Shown: positions 17,281 to 25,317 of the stretch, piece after piece
Numbering within the stretch: position 1 is the stretch's first letter
How the letters are laid out: every line of letters starts with the position of its first letter
Origin: Actinomycetes bacterium
GTDB taxonomy: Bacteria > Actinomycetota > Thermoleophilia > RBG-16-64-13
NCBI GenBank assembly: GCA_024637035.1
Contig: JAGXFW010000006.1
Span: forward strand, 1 to 52,447
Direction of reading: 5' to 3'
Length of the DNA stretch: 52,447 nt
The notes under the pieces: model-generated
Told to the model about the DNA's origin: nothing
The model's database searches: none
Seen by the model: only the letters and a program-made list of their open reading frames with translations
Translations under genes and position numbers: made by a program

Positions 17281-17682
17281 TCAGCCGCGCTGGCGGAGCG
17301 CTATCCCACCTGTGATGCTCAGCACCCCGAGAGCAAGAGCGGCCAAGGGGAGGCCGGTGAACGGGAAACTGCTCCGCCCGCTCTTCTCCCCGCCCGCTGC
17401 CTTTGCCAACGCATCGGCGAGGGTGTCGCCCGAGTCGATGTAGGGCAGAGCCCCCTTCAGAAGGGTATCGAGCGCACTCAGCGTATCGGCTTGACCGTAC
17501 TGCCGTACGGAGGCGTCGTTCAGATAGGCGTCGATCTCGGCCTTGCTGTACGGGCCGTCGAGTCTGCCGTCGGCCACGTAGTCGTTGTAGATGTCCTGAG
17601 GCGTGGCGGCGAGAGCAGCGGATGCGAGCAGAAGCAGACCCGTCGCCCCGAGCACCAGAATGGCGAGAATCTTCCTACCCAC
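17281..17682 (-). CDS. Secreted FPFTG-tail protein, copy 1 (LPXTG-like surface anchor)
   Basis: 133 residues. Signal peptide: RK, a hydrophobic core and SAALAATP. The short mature part has TPQDIYNDYVADGRLDG, YSKAEIDAYLNDASVRQYG and a leucine-rich helix. It ends in SSFPFTG, a hydrophobic helix and RQRG, the order of a sortase sorting signal with FPFTG in place of LPXTG. I chose the GTG at 17682 because AAGGAGG precedes it by 4-5 nt and the signal peptide begins there. A TATGAT box lies 35 nt upstream. The same family recurs at 39920-40273 and as a broken copy at 39393-39649, each time beside a BY-kinase. No sortase is in the window, so anchoring is an inference. Confidence 0.75.
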   Translation of the reverse strand: MGRKILAILVLGATGLLLLASAALAATPQDIYNDYVADGRLDGPYSKAEIDAYLNDASVRQYGQADTLSALDTLLKGALPYIDSGDTLADALAKAAGGEKSGRSSFPFTGLPLAALALGVLSITGGIALRQRG

Positions 17683-17770
17683 GCATCCTCCTTCGGTTGA
17701 TGGCTTGTTCCCCTCAATCATACTACGTGCACTCTGCGGATACAGCTATGAGGTCGCTGCCGCGAAGCGC

Positions 17771-20356
17771 CTACGGGGTAGCGACTCGCTCGGTGAGGTC
17801 GAGGAGTGTTCGTGCCACCTGCGTGTTCAGGGGGTTGCGCTCTTGGGCTTTCGCTAGGTGCGTTCGGGCCGAATCTCTCAGTTCCTCGGGGGAGAGGCCG
17901 CGCAGGCGCGTCGCGTTAGCTACTGCCTCTGGGGTGAGGGCGGGGGAGTCGGAAGTGCTGCCGGCCTCCGTGGCGACACCCCCTTCCTCCAAGGCCTCCG
18001 CCAGCTGAAGCGCCGCCAGCGCCGCCTTGTAGTGCAGGGACCACGCCAGGGGATCCAATCGAACCGCCCTTTCTCGGGCGTCGAAGGCCAGGGCGAGGGC
18101 GTCTAGCCGTGCTCCCTGTCCCGCGGGGCGACCGGCGTCGGCCATGCGGGCGGCCGCCTCGTACACATCGGCAGTGGTGGTGAGCGGACTTGGCGAGATG
18201 GGGAGAATGCGCGCGGCCGTGGATGCCGCTCCCAGAGCCGCGACGCTGTCCGATGATGAGTTCGCCAGGGCGAGATCCTGGTAGCGCAAGGAGAGGTACT
18301 GTGGCGTGAGCGCAGCGATGGTCACCAATGATCCTGCGATCAGACACACGCGGAACCACGTGGAGAGCGGGCCGGGAGGCGAGAGCATGTTCGATCTGCC
18401 GGCGCGTCGTGTCGATCGTCGTTCGGAGGCGCGGTCGCCTCTCTCCCGCTTGTCACGATGGCGATCCGCGCGGCGGTACCCGGTGAACGGGGCGTCGGCA
18501 AAGAGGGGTATCGTGCCCAGATCCTCCACGCCCTGAGTCGCCGCCCTCTCGATTGGGTCGTTCAGGGCTTCGTACTCGGCGGAGTCGTCCCCGGTGCCGT
18601 CGGTGTCGTGGGACTCGTTGGCGGTGCGGTGCGTCGAGCCGCCGCGACCGATCAAGGCCGCCCACCGAGGCCACATGACGCCCGCCCGCGCGTCGATCGA
18701 CGCCACACTTGCGGCGAAGAGCAGAAGGGCCACCATCGCCACACCCGGCATGTGCCAGAGCCACTCGACGCTGCCGTGCACGAGCCAATAGGCGAAACCC
18801 ATGAGCAGTGCCACTTCCCAGGCGTATTCTGAGGAGTCGAGACCCCAGCGTCCACCCAGGAATTCCACATCAGGCCCACGCGCGGAATCCTCAAACCGGG
18901 GGTCGGCGGGGGGGAGGCGCTTTCTGTGCCGGAGCCACGTGTGCCGGGCTCCCTGCCAGGCGGCCGAGTAGCGGGCCCAGAGGATGCCCGCGGCGCCCAC
19001 GGCGAACGCGCCGAAGAGGAGGGCGGCACCCACGACGCCTGTCTCCGAGAGCACCCGGAGCTCGATGCTGTGCGGCTGCCTCACTTTCGCGTTCTTGTTC
19101 GTGCGCCATTCGTCGTGGTAGTACATGTAGTTGCCCGCGCCCACTCCGGTGACCGGCTCCGCCTCGAACGCCCTCCACGCGACCCGCCAGAGGTCCCAGC
19201 GTCCGCTCGTGGACAGAACCGCCAGGCGAGACGAGGTCTCCGCCTCGCGCATCGAACCGCTCTGCCCCGACAGCGTGGTTACTTGGTCGGCCGTGAAGCG
19301 TTCCCAAGTGGCGCCTAGCCACTCTCTAGGTTCGCCCACCCGGCGCTCGAATGCCTGGTAGCCCACGAACAACGACCCTGCGATCACGAGCACGGCGAGC
19401 GCGCCGAAAACCGCCTTCATGCGGCCGCTCACGTTCACCCATCGCTCCAAGATCGCCAGCACGAGGCCCACGCCGGTCGCCACCGCGACCGCGATCAGGA
19501 CGATGCGGGCGGCGGTCACGCCACCGATCTCCTCCGCGCCACGTGCCCAGTACTGGTTCAGGTCTGGGAACGCCCATACCACGAGGGCCGCAGGCGTGAG
19601 CAGGAACACGAGCGTGCGGAGACGGGCGGGGGAGATCGTGAACATGAGCAGAGTCGTGATGATCAGCGCGTAGAGTGCCCCACGCGATTGCGGTAGAACG
19701 GCTAGACAGATGAGGCCGGAGGCGGCACCGAGGGCCAAGCCTCGGACGGGTGCGAACTCGGCGCGGTCGGAGGCGAGCGACACCAGCGGCCAGAAGAGCA
19801 CGAGGAAGAGGGCGCCCGCGTTGTTCGGGTAGCTCACCGGATAGCTGAAGCGGGTGCCCTGGGTGAAGAGAAGCCCGATGTTCGCCGTGTCGATAGTCCC
19901 CAGACGATATGCCACGATGCCTACGATCGCCAGCCCACCCACGAGCACCAGATAGCGGAACGCGCGTCGGGCGTTCCGGTCGGTGAGGTAGGTGAGTGCC
20001 AGCGCCAGCACCACGAGGTAGAGAGCGGAGCGGCCCACCTCTTCGAATGCCGCGTCGCGCGAGCCCGCCCATAAGAACGACGCGGCCACCCAGACCACGT
20101 AGAGGGCGAACGAAACGAGCACGACGAACGAGAGTGCACGGGGGCGCCGCGGGTAGCCTGCGGAAAGGCCGGCCACCAGACCGAAAGCCGCGATGCCGAG
20201 GCCGGGTAGGAGCCATTGCCGGTGCAGGAACCCGCCGTATGAGAAGGCGAGGAGTAGCCACACTGCCACCAGACCGACGATCGGCGCGGCGTTCAGCACG
20301 CGCTCGCGGGGAGAGGAGGGCAAGGCGCCCGATCGCTGTTCTGCGGCTCCGTACAC
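17771..20356 (-). CDS. O-antigen ligase/polymerase-family membrane protein with C-terminal helical extension
   Basis: 861 residues. Residues 25-450 carry about ten transmembrane segments and the Wzy_C/WaaL-type periplasmic loop (SGRWDLWRVAWRAFEAEPVTGVGAGNYMYYHDEW, then QPHSIELRVLSETGVVGA is the conserved H-x-loop region). After two further membrane segments a charged linker of about 110 residues (many R, D, E) leads to another transmembrane helix and an alpha-helical tail with TPR-like spacing (DARERAVRLDPLAWSLHYKAAL, HLAKAQERNPLNTQVA). Members join or transfer polysaccharide chains at the outer face of the membrane. The start is GTG 20356, six bases after TAGAAT, so the mRNA may be leaderless. 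The TPR-like tail could bind partners. Confidence 0.82.
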   Translation of the reverse strand: MYGAAEQRSGALPSSPRERVLNAAPIVGLVAVWLLLAFSYGGFLHRQWLLPGLGIAAFGLVAGLSAGYPRRPRALSFVVLVSFALYVVWVAASFLWAGSRDAAFEEVGRSALYLVVLALALTYLTDRNARRAFRYLVLVGGLAIVGIVAYRLGTIDTANIGLLFTQGTRFSYPVSYPNNAGALFLVLFWPLVSLASDRAEFAPVRGLALGAASGLICLAVLPQSRGALYALIITTLLMFTISPARLRTLVFLLTPAALVVWAFPDLNQYWARGAEEIGGVTAARIVLIAVAVATGVGLVLAILERWVNVSGRMKAVFGALAVLVIAGSLFVGYQAFERRVGEPREWLGATWERFTADQVTTLSGQSGSMREAETSSRLAVLSTSGRWDLWRVAWRAFEAEPVTGVGAGNYMYYHDEWRTNKNAKVRQPHSIELRVLSETGVVGAALLFGAFAVGAAGILWARYSAAWQGARHTWLRHRKRLPPADPRFEDSARGPDVEFLGGRWGLDSSEYAWEVALLMGFAYWLVHGSVEWLWHMPGVAMVALLLFAASVASIDARAGVMWPRWAALIGRGGSTHRTANESHDTDGTGDDSAEYEALNDPIERAATQGVEDLGTIPLFADAPFTGYRRADRHRDKRERGDRASERRSTRRAGRSNMLSPPGPLSTWFRVCLIAGSLVTIAALTPQYLSLRYQDLALANSSSDSVAALGAASTAARILPISPSPLTTTADVYEAAARMADAGRPAGQGARLDALALAFDARERAVRLDPLAWSLHYKAALAALQLAEALEEGGVATEAGSTSDSPALTPEAVANATRLRGLSPEELRDSARTHLAKAQERNPLNTQVARTLLDLTERVATP

Positions 20357-20362
20357 GCGGGC

Positions 20363-20368
20363 ATTCTA
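20363..20368 (-). promoter_or_regulatory. -10 box of the O-antigen ligase-like gene, leaderless type
   Basis: TAGAAT on the minus strand, then GCCCGC, then the GTG start at 20356. The six-base gap matches the distance from -10 box to transcription start, and no Shine-Dalgarno sequence fits in between. I see no good -35 box. Confidence 0.45.
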
Positions 20369-20412
20369 CTACGAACTGAGGGGTCGGTTGCGTGACTAGC
20401 GTGGACCCGGCG

Positions 20413-21876
20413 CTAGTAGGCGCCCTTCCCGGCGAACACAACGTAGATGGTCTTCAAGAGGATCGTGATGTCGAGGCCGATCGACCAGTTCTCGAGGTAG
20501 TGGCGATCGAGTCTCACCATCTCGTCGAAGGTGAGGTCGCTCCTGCCCGACACCTGCCAGAGCCCAGTGATGCCTGGGCGGCCCTTGAGCCGCGCGAAGT
20601 GCGGGGTCTGGTACTCCGCCACCTCGCGGGGGAGGGGCGGTCGGGGGCCTACCACGCTCATCTCGCCGCGCAACACATTGATGAACTGGGGTATCTCGTC
20701 GAGACTCCAGCGGCGGAGGAAGCGGCCCACCGTCGTGATGCGGGGATCCGTCTTCATCTTGAAGATATGCCCTTCAGCTTCGTTCTCGTCTTCCAGTTCC
20801 GCGAGGCGAGCCTCTGCATCCTGCACCATGGTGCGGAACTTGAGCATCTGGAAGTGCTTCCCGTTGGCCCCCACGCGCTCTTGGCGGAACAGCACGGGGC
20901 CCGGGGAGGTGAGTTTGACGGCGAGGGAGATGAGCAGGAGTAGCGGCGACCCGATGACAAGAGCGGTCACCACGATGGTCAGGTCCAGACCACGTTTGAA
21001 GGTGCGCTGCACTTCGTCGAGCGGATCGACCGCCATCTCGACTACGGGCAGTTCGGCGAGGCCGTGCAACTTGGCGTTACGGTACGACTGTTCGAAGAGC
21101 GACGGCACGAGTTGGTAGGGCACACCTGCCGCGGTGAGCAGATCGGTGATCTCGGGGAGGTGCTGGGCTTCGTGTTTGTCGAGCGCGACGATGACTTCGT
21201 CTGCGCCCGTTTGGATCAGTGCCGCCTTCACGTCGCGCACCGTGCCCACGAGTGGCACGAGGCGTCCGTCGCCGGTGGGGAGGTGATCCCCCTGCTCGCC
21301 CACGCATAGTGAGCCCACGCAGTGCACGCCGAGCCACTGCCGCTTGTCGAGGAACGCCACCAGGTCGGTGGCCGCTCCGCTCCCGCCGACCACGAGCACC
21401 CGGCGTGTCGCTTCGCCTTGGCGGAAGAGGCGGGTCTGGTAGGCCCATAGGGCGTATCGAGATGCCAGCATGAGCCCGAGCAGAAGGGCGAGATGCACGA
21501 GAATCACGAGTCTCGACAGCGCTACGTAGCCGGTGAAGAACCCCTTGGTCGCGAAGGAGACCGCGATGACCACCATGTATGCCAGAGCGAGGTTCTTCGC
21601 GACGGAGCCGAAGTCGGCCAGACGCGTCATGCGCCGTCTGGCGGTGTACTGATCGTCTCGGAACAGCAGCACCATCAATACGAGACCGAGGAGCACCAGC
21701 GTGATGATATGCGCGACCCGAGGCATAGTGCCCTGCACGTATCTCAGCGGCAGCGCATACGTGCTGCCCACGAGAGCCACGGCTGCGGCCACCGGATCGA
21801 GCACCGTCAGGATGCGTCGAGGCAACGGCCTATCGGTGATCGTGGAGTCTGTGAGCGTGCCTATCCTCTGAGCCAA
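20413..21876 (-). CDS. Undecaprenyl-phosphate hexose-1-phosphate transferase (WbaP/WcaJ family)
   Basis: 487 residues. Four hydrophobic segments and a CoA-binding-like domain occupy the first 285 residues (VLVVGGSGAATDLVAFLDK). The bacterial sugar-transferase domain follows: a membrane-entry helix after FKRGLDLTIVV, SPGPVLFRQERVG, KFRTM, RRWSLDEIPQFINVLRGEMS, VGPRPPLPREV and GITGLWQVSGRS. These enzymes start repeat-unit synthesis by placing a sugar-1-phosphate on undecaprenyl phosphate at the inner membrane face. The first in-frame start is TTG 21876, immediately after an in-frame TGA; its initiation context is weak. It is divergent from the glycosyltransferase at 21981 across about 100 bp. 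Confidence 0.92.
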   Translation of the reverse strand: MAQRIGTLTDSTITDRPLPRRILTVLDPVAAAVALVGSTYALPLRYVQGTMPRVAHIITLVLLGLVLMVLLFRDDQYTARRRMTRLADFGSVAKNLALAYMVVIAVSFATKGFFTGYVALSRLVILVHLALLLGLMLASRYALWAYQTRLFRQGEATRRVLVVGGSGAATDLVAFLDKRQWLGVHCVGSLCVGEQGDHLPTGDGRLVPLVGTVRDVKAALIQTGADEVIVALDKHEAQHLPEITDLLTAAGVPYQLVPSLFEQSYRNAKLHGLAELPVVEMAVDPLDEVQRTFKRGLDLTIVVTALVIGSPLLLLISLAVKLTSPGPVLFRQERVGANGKHFQMLKFRTMVQDAEARLAELEDENEAEGHIFKMKTDPRITTVGRFLRRWSLDEIPQFINVLRGEMSVVGPRPPLPREVAEYQTPHFARLKGRPGITGLWQVSGRSDLTFDEMVRLDRHYLENWSIGLDITILLKTIYVVFAGKGAY

Positions 21877-21964
21877 TTCGAATCACCACGGATGCGTTCG
21901 CGAGGGGTCGGTCGGGTCGTCGTCATACTACCATCGTCAGGCCTTCGCTAATCTCGTCCGCTGG

Positions 21965-21970
21965 TATGCT
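21965..21970 (+). promoter_or_regulatory. -10 box before the WcaI-like glycosyltransferase
   Basis: TATGCT lies 10 bp before the ATG at 21981 in the divergent region shared with the sugar transferase. It would give a leader of a few bases at most. The -35 region is poor, so this is tentative. Confidence 0.3.
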
Positions 21971-21980
21971 TAGACCAACG

Positions 21981-23222
21981 ATGAAGATCCTCCTGCACTC
22001 CCTCAACTTCGCACCTGAACCCATCGGGGTCGGCAAGTACTCCGGCGAGATGACGGCGTTTCTCACGGACGAAGGCCATGACGTGCACGTGGTGACCGCT
22101 CCTCCCTACTATCCTTCGTGGCGAGTGGCACCCGGGTACGGAGCGTGTCGCTACTCGGTGGAGCAGCGCGACGGTGCCAAGGTGACCCGCTGTCCCACGT
22201 GGGTGCCGAGCGATCCCACGGCGCTCACGCGTCTCCTGCACCTTGGTTCCTTCGCAGCATCCAGCGTGCCGCCATTGGCGCTCGCGGTTAGGTGGGCGCC
22301 CGACGTGGTGCTCGCGGTCGCGCCCACGCTTCTTGCGGCGCCCGGCGCACTTGCGTTGGCTCGACTCACCGGGGCGAGGTCGTGGCTTCACGTGCAGGAC
22401 TTCGAACTTGACGCGGCGCTGGGTCTCGGGCTTCTCGGGTCTCCCGCTCGACACGTGGGTGAGCGCTTTGAAGTCGCCGTGCTCAGTGCTTTCGACCGGG
22501 TGTCCTCGATCTCTCCGGCCATGGTCCGGGCACTCGCGGGGAAAGGGGTGCCGCCCGATCGCGCGTACCTGTTCCCGAACTGGGTCGACACTCAGGCGAT
22601 CAGGCCTCTCGCGGTCGCCTCCCCTTTCCGTGCGGAACTGGGTCTCGACCCCGGGGCGACCGTGGTGCTCTACTCCGGGAACCTCGGGCTCAAGCAAGGG
22701 CTCCACGTGCTCGTGCAGGCTGCCGCCTTGCTCGCCGACGTGCCGCTCATCCAGTTCGTGATCTGCGGTGAAGGCAGCGCTCGAACGGCCCTCATGCGGG
22801 CGGCTGAGGAAGCTCGGCTTCCGCACCTGCGCTTCCTTCCGCTCCAGCCGGTCGAGCGGCTCAACGAACTACTCAACTTGGCCAACATCCACGTGCTCAC
22901 CGAGTTGCGTGGTGCTGCCGACCAAGTGATGCCCTCAAAGCTCACGGGCATCTTGGCGAGCGGCCGGCCGGTGGTCGCTACGACTACTCCCCGCACCTCC
23001 CTGGGCAAGGCGGTGTGTGAGTCCGGCGGCGGCGTGCTGGTTCCGCCCGAGGATCCGCGGGCTCTCGCCGCCGCCCTGCTCGATCTACATCGGCGCGCTG
23101 CCGAGGCCGAGAGGTTGGGCCGAAACGCCCGCCGCCACGCGGAGCGGCGCCTGGAACGTACGGCGGTACTGGGCGAATTCTGCCGCGAACTGGAACAATC
23201 GACGAACGGGGGTCGACGGTGA
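21981..23222 (+). CDS. WcaI-like family 4 glycosyltransferase
   Basis: 413 residues from the ATG at 21981; an in-frame ATG at 21966 overlaps a TATGCT box, so I prefer the later one. The N-terminal Rossmann domain begins MKILLHSLNFAPEPIGVGKYSGEM, as in the colanic-acid WcaI group, followed by PYYPSW. The C-terminal domain has VLYSGNLGLKQGLHVLVQAA and the nucleotide-sugar region PSKLTGILASGRPVVATT. Family 4 enzymes are retaining and transfer from a nucleotide-sugar to a lipid-linked acceptor on the cytosolic side. The donor sugar is not deducible. The next gene starts inside its stop codon (GTGA), so the two are coupled. Confidence 0.88.
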   Translation: MKILLHSLNFAPEPIGVGKYSGEMTAFLTDEGHDVHVVTAPPYYPSWRVAPGYGACRYSVEQRDGAKVTRCPTWVPSDPTALTRLLHLGSFAASSVPPLALAVRWAPDVVLAVAPTLLAAPGALALARLTGARSWLHVQDFELDAALGLGLLGSPARHVGERFEVAVLSAFDRVSSISPAMVRALAGKGVPPDRAYLFPNWVDTQAIRPLAVASPFRAELGLDPGATVVLYSGNLGLKQGLHVLVQAAALLADVPLIQFVICGEGSARTALMRAAEEARLPHLRFLPLQPVERLNELLNLANIHVLTELRGAADQVMPSKLTGILASGRPVVATTTPRTSLGKAVCESGGGVLVPPEDPRALAAALLDLHRRAAEAERLGRNARRHAERRLERTAVLGEFCRELEQSTNGGRR

Positions 23223-23950
23223 AGAACGTCGAGCAGCTTGTCGACAAGTACTACTCGAGCGATGCGTCTTCGGCGCGCCGCACCGACGGTACGAGAGTGT
23301 TCTACGACCTCGTGCTCACGAGCCTTCCTCGGCCGAGCGAATGCGCCGTGCTGAACCTGGGGGCGGGACCATCCGTCGAGGAGCCGCGGCGGGTGCGGGG
23401 CGCTTTCGCACGGGTAGTCGGCATCGACGTTGACGACGATGTCATGGGCAACCCCGATCTTGACGAAGCCCACGTGTACGACGGCGGCGACTTCCCGCTC
23501 GAGAGCGAGCGGTTCGATCTGGTGTTCTCCGACTGGGTGATCGAGCATCTTCCCGACCCGGAGGCCGTCTACTCCGAGGTCTTCCGGGTGCTGAAACCCG
23601 GCGGCTGCTTCCTGTTCCGCACACCCAACACCAAGCACTACGTGACGCTAGGGTCTCGCCTGCTACCAGACAGGCTGCACTTCGTGGCCAACCGGATGCG
23701 CCGCGTCGAACCCGACCACGGCACCTACGACACGTACTATCGCTCGAATAGCCCAGCACGAGTGCGGGCCCTACTCGGTGGCGGGGGATTTCGGAACGTG
23801 GAGGTGCTGTCCCTGGAGTCGCTTCCTGTGTACCTGAGGTTCAATCGCTTCGCCTTCCTCGCAGGGGTGTTATACGAACGGGTCGTGAACTCCAGTGAGG
23901 TGCTTGGATCGTTTCGGCGGACGCTGATCGCGAAGAGTTGGAAGCCGTAA
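23219..23950 (+). CDS. SAM-dependent methyltransferase, class I
   Basis: 243 residues starting at a GTG that overlaps the preceding stop codon. The SAM-binding motif I is LNLGAGPS, followed by the acidic VVGIDVDDDV. The middle has FDLVFSDWVIEHLPDPEAVYSEVFRVLKPGG, typical of Methyltransf_11 proteins, and a later FRTPNTKHYVTL. It is coupled to the glycosyltransferase, so the likely substrate is a sugar hydroxyl or lipid-linked intermediate. Right after its stop the same strand carries a C-terminal-like fragment (VYKNWRPSLVPEATVDPRG to a stop at about 24093) without a start codon, so the original neighbour was lost. Confidence 0.85.
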   Translation: MKNVEQLVDKYYSSDASSARRTDGTRVFYDLVLTSLPRPSECAVLNLGAGPSVEEPRRVRGAFARVVGIDVDDDVMGNPDLDEAHVYDGGDFPLESERFDLVFSDWVIEHLPDPEAVYSEVFRVLKPGGCFLFRTPNTKHYVTLGSRLLPDRLHFVANRMRRVEPDHGTYDTYYRSNSPARVRALLGGGGFRNVEVLSLESLPVYLRFNRFAFLAGVLYERVVNSSEVLGSFRRTLIAKSWKP

Positions 23951-24359
23951 CTACGGCGGATTTCCCCAACCGACCATCTCGGGCAATTCTGGTTCGCGTC
24001 TACAAGAACTGGCGGCCCTCGCTGGTGCCGGAGGCGACGGTTGACCCGAGAGGCGTCCTATTCGACTGGACGGTTGCCTCCAAGTCCGTGTAGTCCGGTC
24101 TGACATCGGCAGCCAGTGTTGTCCGCCGATCAGCTTGGCCCTCGGCCCTACGATGTCGTATGCACCCGGATACTGCGCGAAACCCACGAACCCAGGCGGT
24201 AGGTTCACGATGTGGTAGAAATCCGTCTCGCCGGCGCGGGGAGAGTGATTCTGGGGTGGCGGGACGAGGCTTCGCCGAGGAAGGGTCATCGAGTCCGTGG
24301 ACTCAGCGCTGCTCGAGCGGCTCGGAACGGCTACGGGCCAGCCATGGGCGACGGCCCGG
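23951..24359. other. Region of decayed coding sequence, no intact gene
   Basis: No complete gene is visible. On the plus strand about 45 codons up to a TAG near 24093 look like the end of a protein (RVYKNWRPSLVPEATVDPRG). On the minus strand at about 24230-24117 a protein-like run (DFYHIVNLPPGFVGFAQYPG ... IGGQHWLP) is followed by a frameshift. I cannot assign either to a family. The region ends at the truncated methyltransferase and the IS remnant, which fits a rearrangement scar. Confidence 0.45.
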
Positions 24360-24857
24360 TCACACCCTCTTCCGCGCGATCAACGCGAATGTGTTCTCCA
24401 CGCCGAGTGCCGCTCCCACCGGCTGGAAGATCCGGCTCTGAGTGCTCCAATACGACTCGATCGAGCAGTCGAATCCCAGTCCTTCGAGCAGACGGCTGAT
24501 AGCCAGCTGGTCGACACCGTTCCTCTTCACGTGGTATTCCGCGTTGTCGTGGATGGAGTCCTCCAAGTAGACGCCGCGCGCCCGTCTGATCTGTCGCCGT
24601 AATGCACCGACCGCGTCGCCCTTGAACACGCGCCAGGAAGCATACGCCGCGAGTGAGAAGACCCTGTCGAACTTCCCCATTGAATCGTACCGAAGGGGGT
24701 CTTGGAAGGAGAAGAACTGCCCGTGCTGGTTGAGAACCGACGCGGCGTCGGTGATCAGACCCAGGTAGTCAGGCACGTGGTGCAGGAAGGAGTTGGCCAC
24801 GACGATGTCGTAGCGCTCCCCCTTCTTCAGCAGAGCGTCAGCGGCGACCTGGCATCT
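24360..24857 (-). pseudogene. Methyltransferase, N-terminus removed at an IS3 remnant
   Basis: About 165 residues of a class I SAM methyltransferase remain: ADALLKKGERYDIVVANSFLHHVPDYL, SVLNQHGQFFSFQDPLRY and a C-terminal alpha/beta part ending in FALIARKRV. The SAM-binding glycine motif is absent, because the homology stops at about 24857, where the IS sequence begins. The frame continues into the antisense of the IS and meets an ATG there, but that chimeric N-terminus is an accident of the junction. It was presumably once part of the polysaccharide cluster. Confidence 0.75.
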
Positions 24858-25050
24858 CACAGAAGTGGCCGGGCAAAACTGGACACCCCGATAGGTGATA
24901 CTGCTCCGAGGCACATGACCACGGAGGAGCAGCGAAGATGCCAAGAAGACCGAGACGCAACCACTCACCGGCGTTCAAGGCCAAGGTCGCCCTGGAAGCC
25001 ATCAAGGGCGAGGAACCCCTCATCCAGACCGCCGAGCGCTACGACGTGGC
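24858..25050 (+). mobile_element. IS3-family element remnant (left end and start of orfA)
   Basis: The segment begins with CACAGAAGTGGCCGGG and carries the same left end, leader and orfA start as the element at 52305 (few mismatches over about 140 bp). OrfA starts at ATG 24938 with MPRRPRRNHSPAFKAKVALE, the Hin-like HTH typical of IS3 OrfA, and stays similar to about RYDV, after which unrelated sequence begins. The rest of orfA, orfB and the right end are missing, so it cannot move by itself. It separates two truncated genes that face away from each other. Confidence 0.8.
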
Positions 25051-25291
25051 CGCACCGGTCGCAGCGTTGGTCGGCGCTCTCCGATGGGCCAAGGGGGAGC
25101 TGGGCATTTCGAACAGGATGGGCTTGTCGACACGGCTGGTCAATCTGATCGGTAGATCGCGCGGCAGACCGGCGGTGGATGCGACGACGCTCGAGGAACT
25201 CCGAACCCACTTCCGTCCTGAGGTGGAGACTTTGAGCCACCTACTCGGACGCGATCTCATGCATTGGTGCGACGTAGTGAGCGAGCAGTGA
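25051..25291 (+). pseudogene. Sulfotransferase C-terminal fragment fused to IS3 orfA start
   Basis: The last 80 codons before the stop at 25291 look like the end of a sulfotransferase: ELRTHFRPEVETLSHLLGRDLMHW is the usual closing helix of the Sulfotransfer_1/3 proteins, preceded by the RLVNLIGRSRG segment. The PAPS-binding loop and catalytic parts are missing. The frame continues in from the IS orfA at about 25050, so a chimeric ORF of 117 codons exists by chance. This would be a third sulfotransferase gene of the locus, now dead. Confidence 0.6.
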
Positions 25292-25317
25292 TCCCAGGTC
25301 GAGGCGACCGGCGGCGG

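Noticed and set aside
24360-24968. 202-codon minus-strand ORF as a complete methyltransferase
   Set aside because: Its first 37 codons are antisense of the IS left end and recur in the ORF at 51366-52415; the real gene starts inside the missing part.
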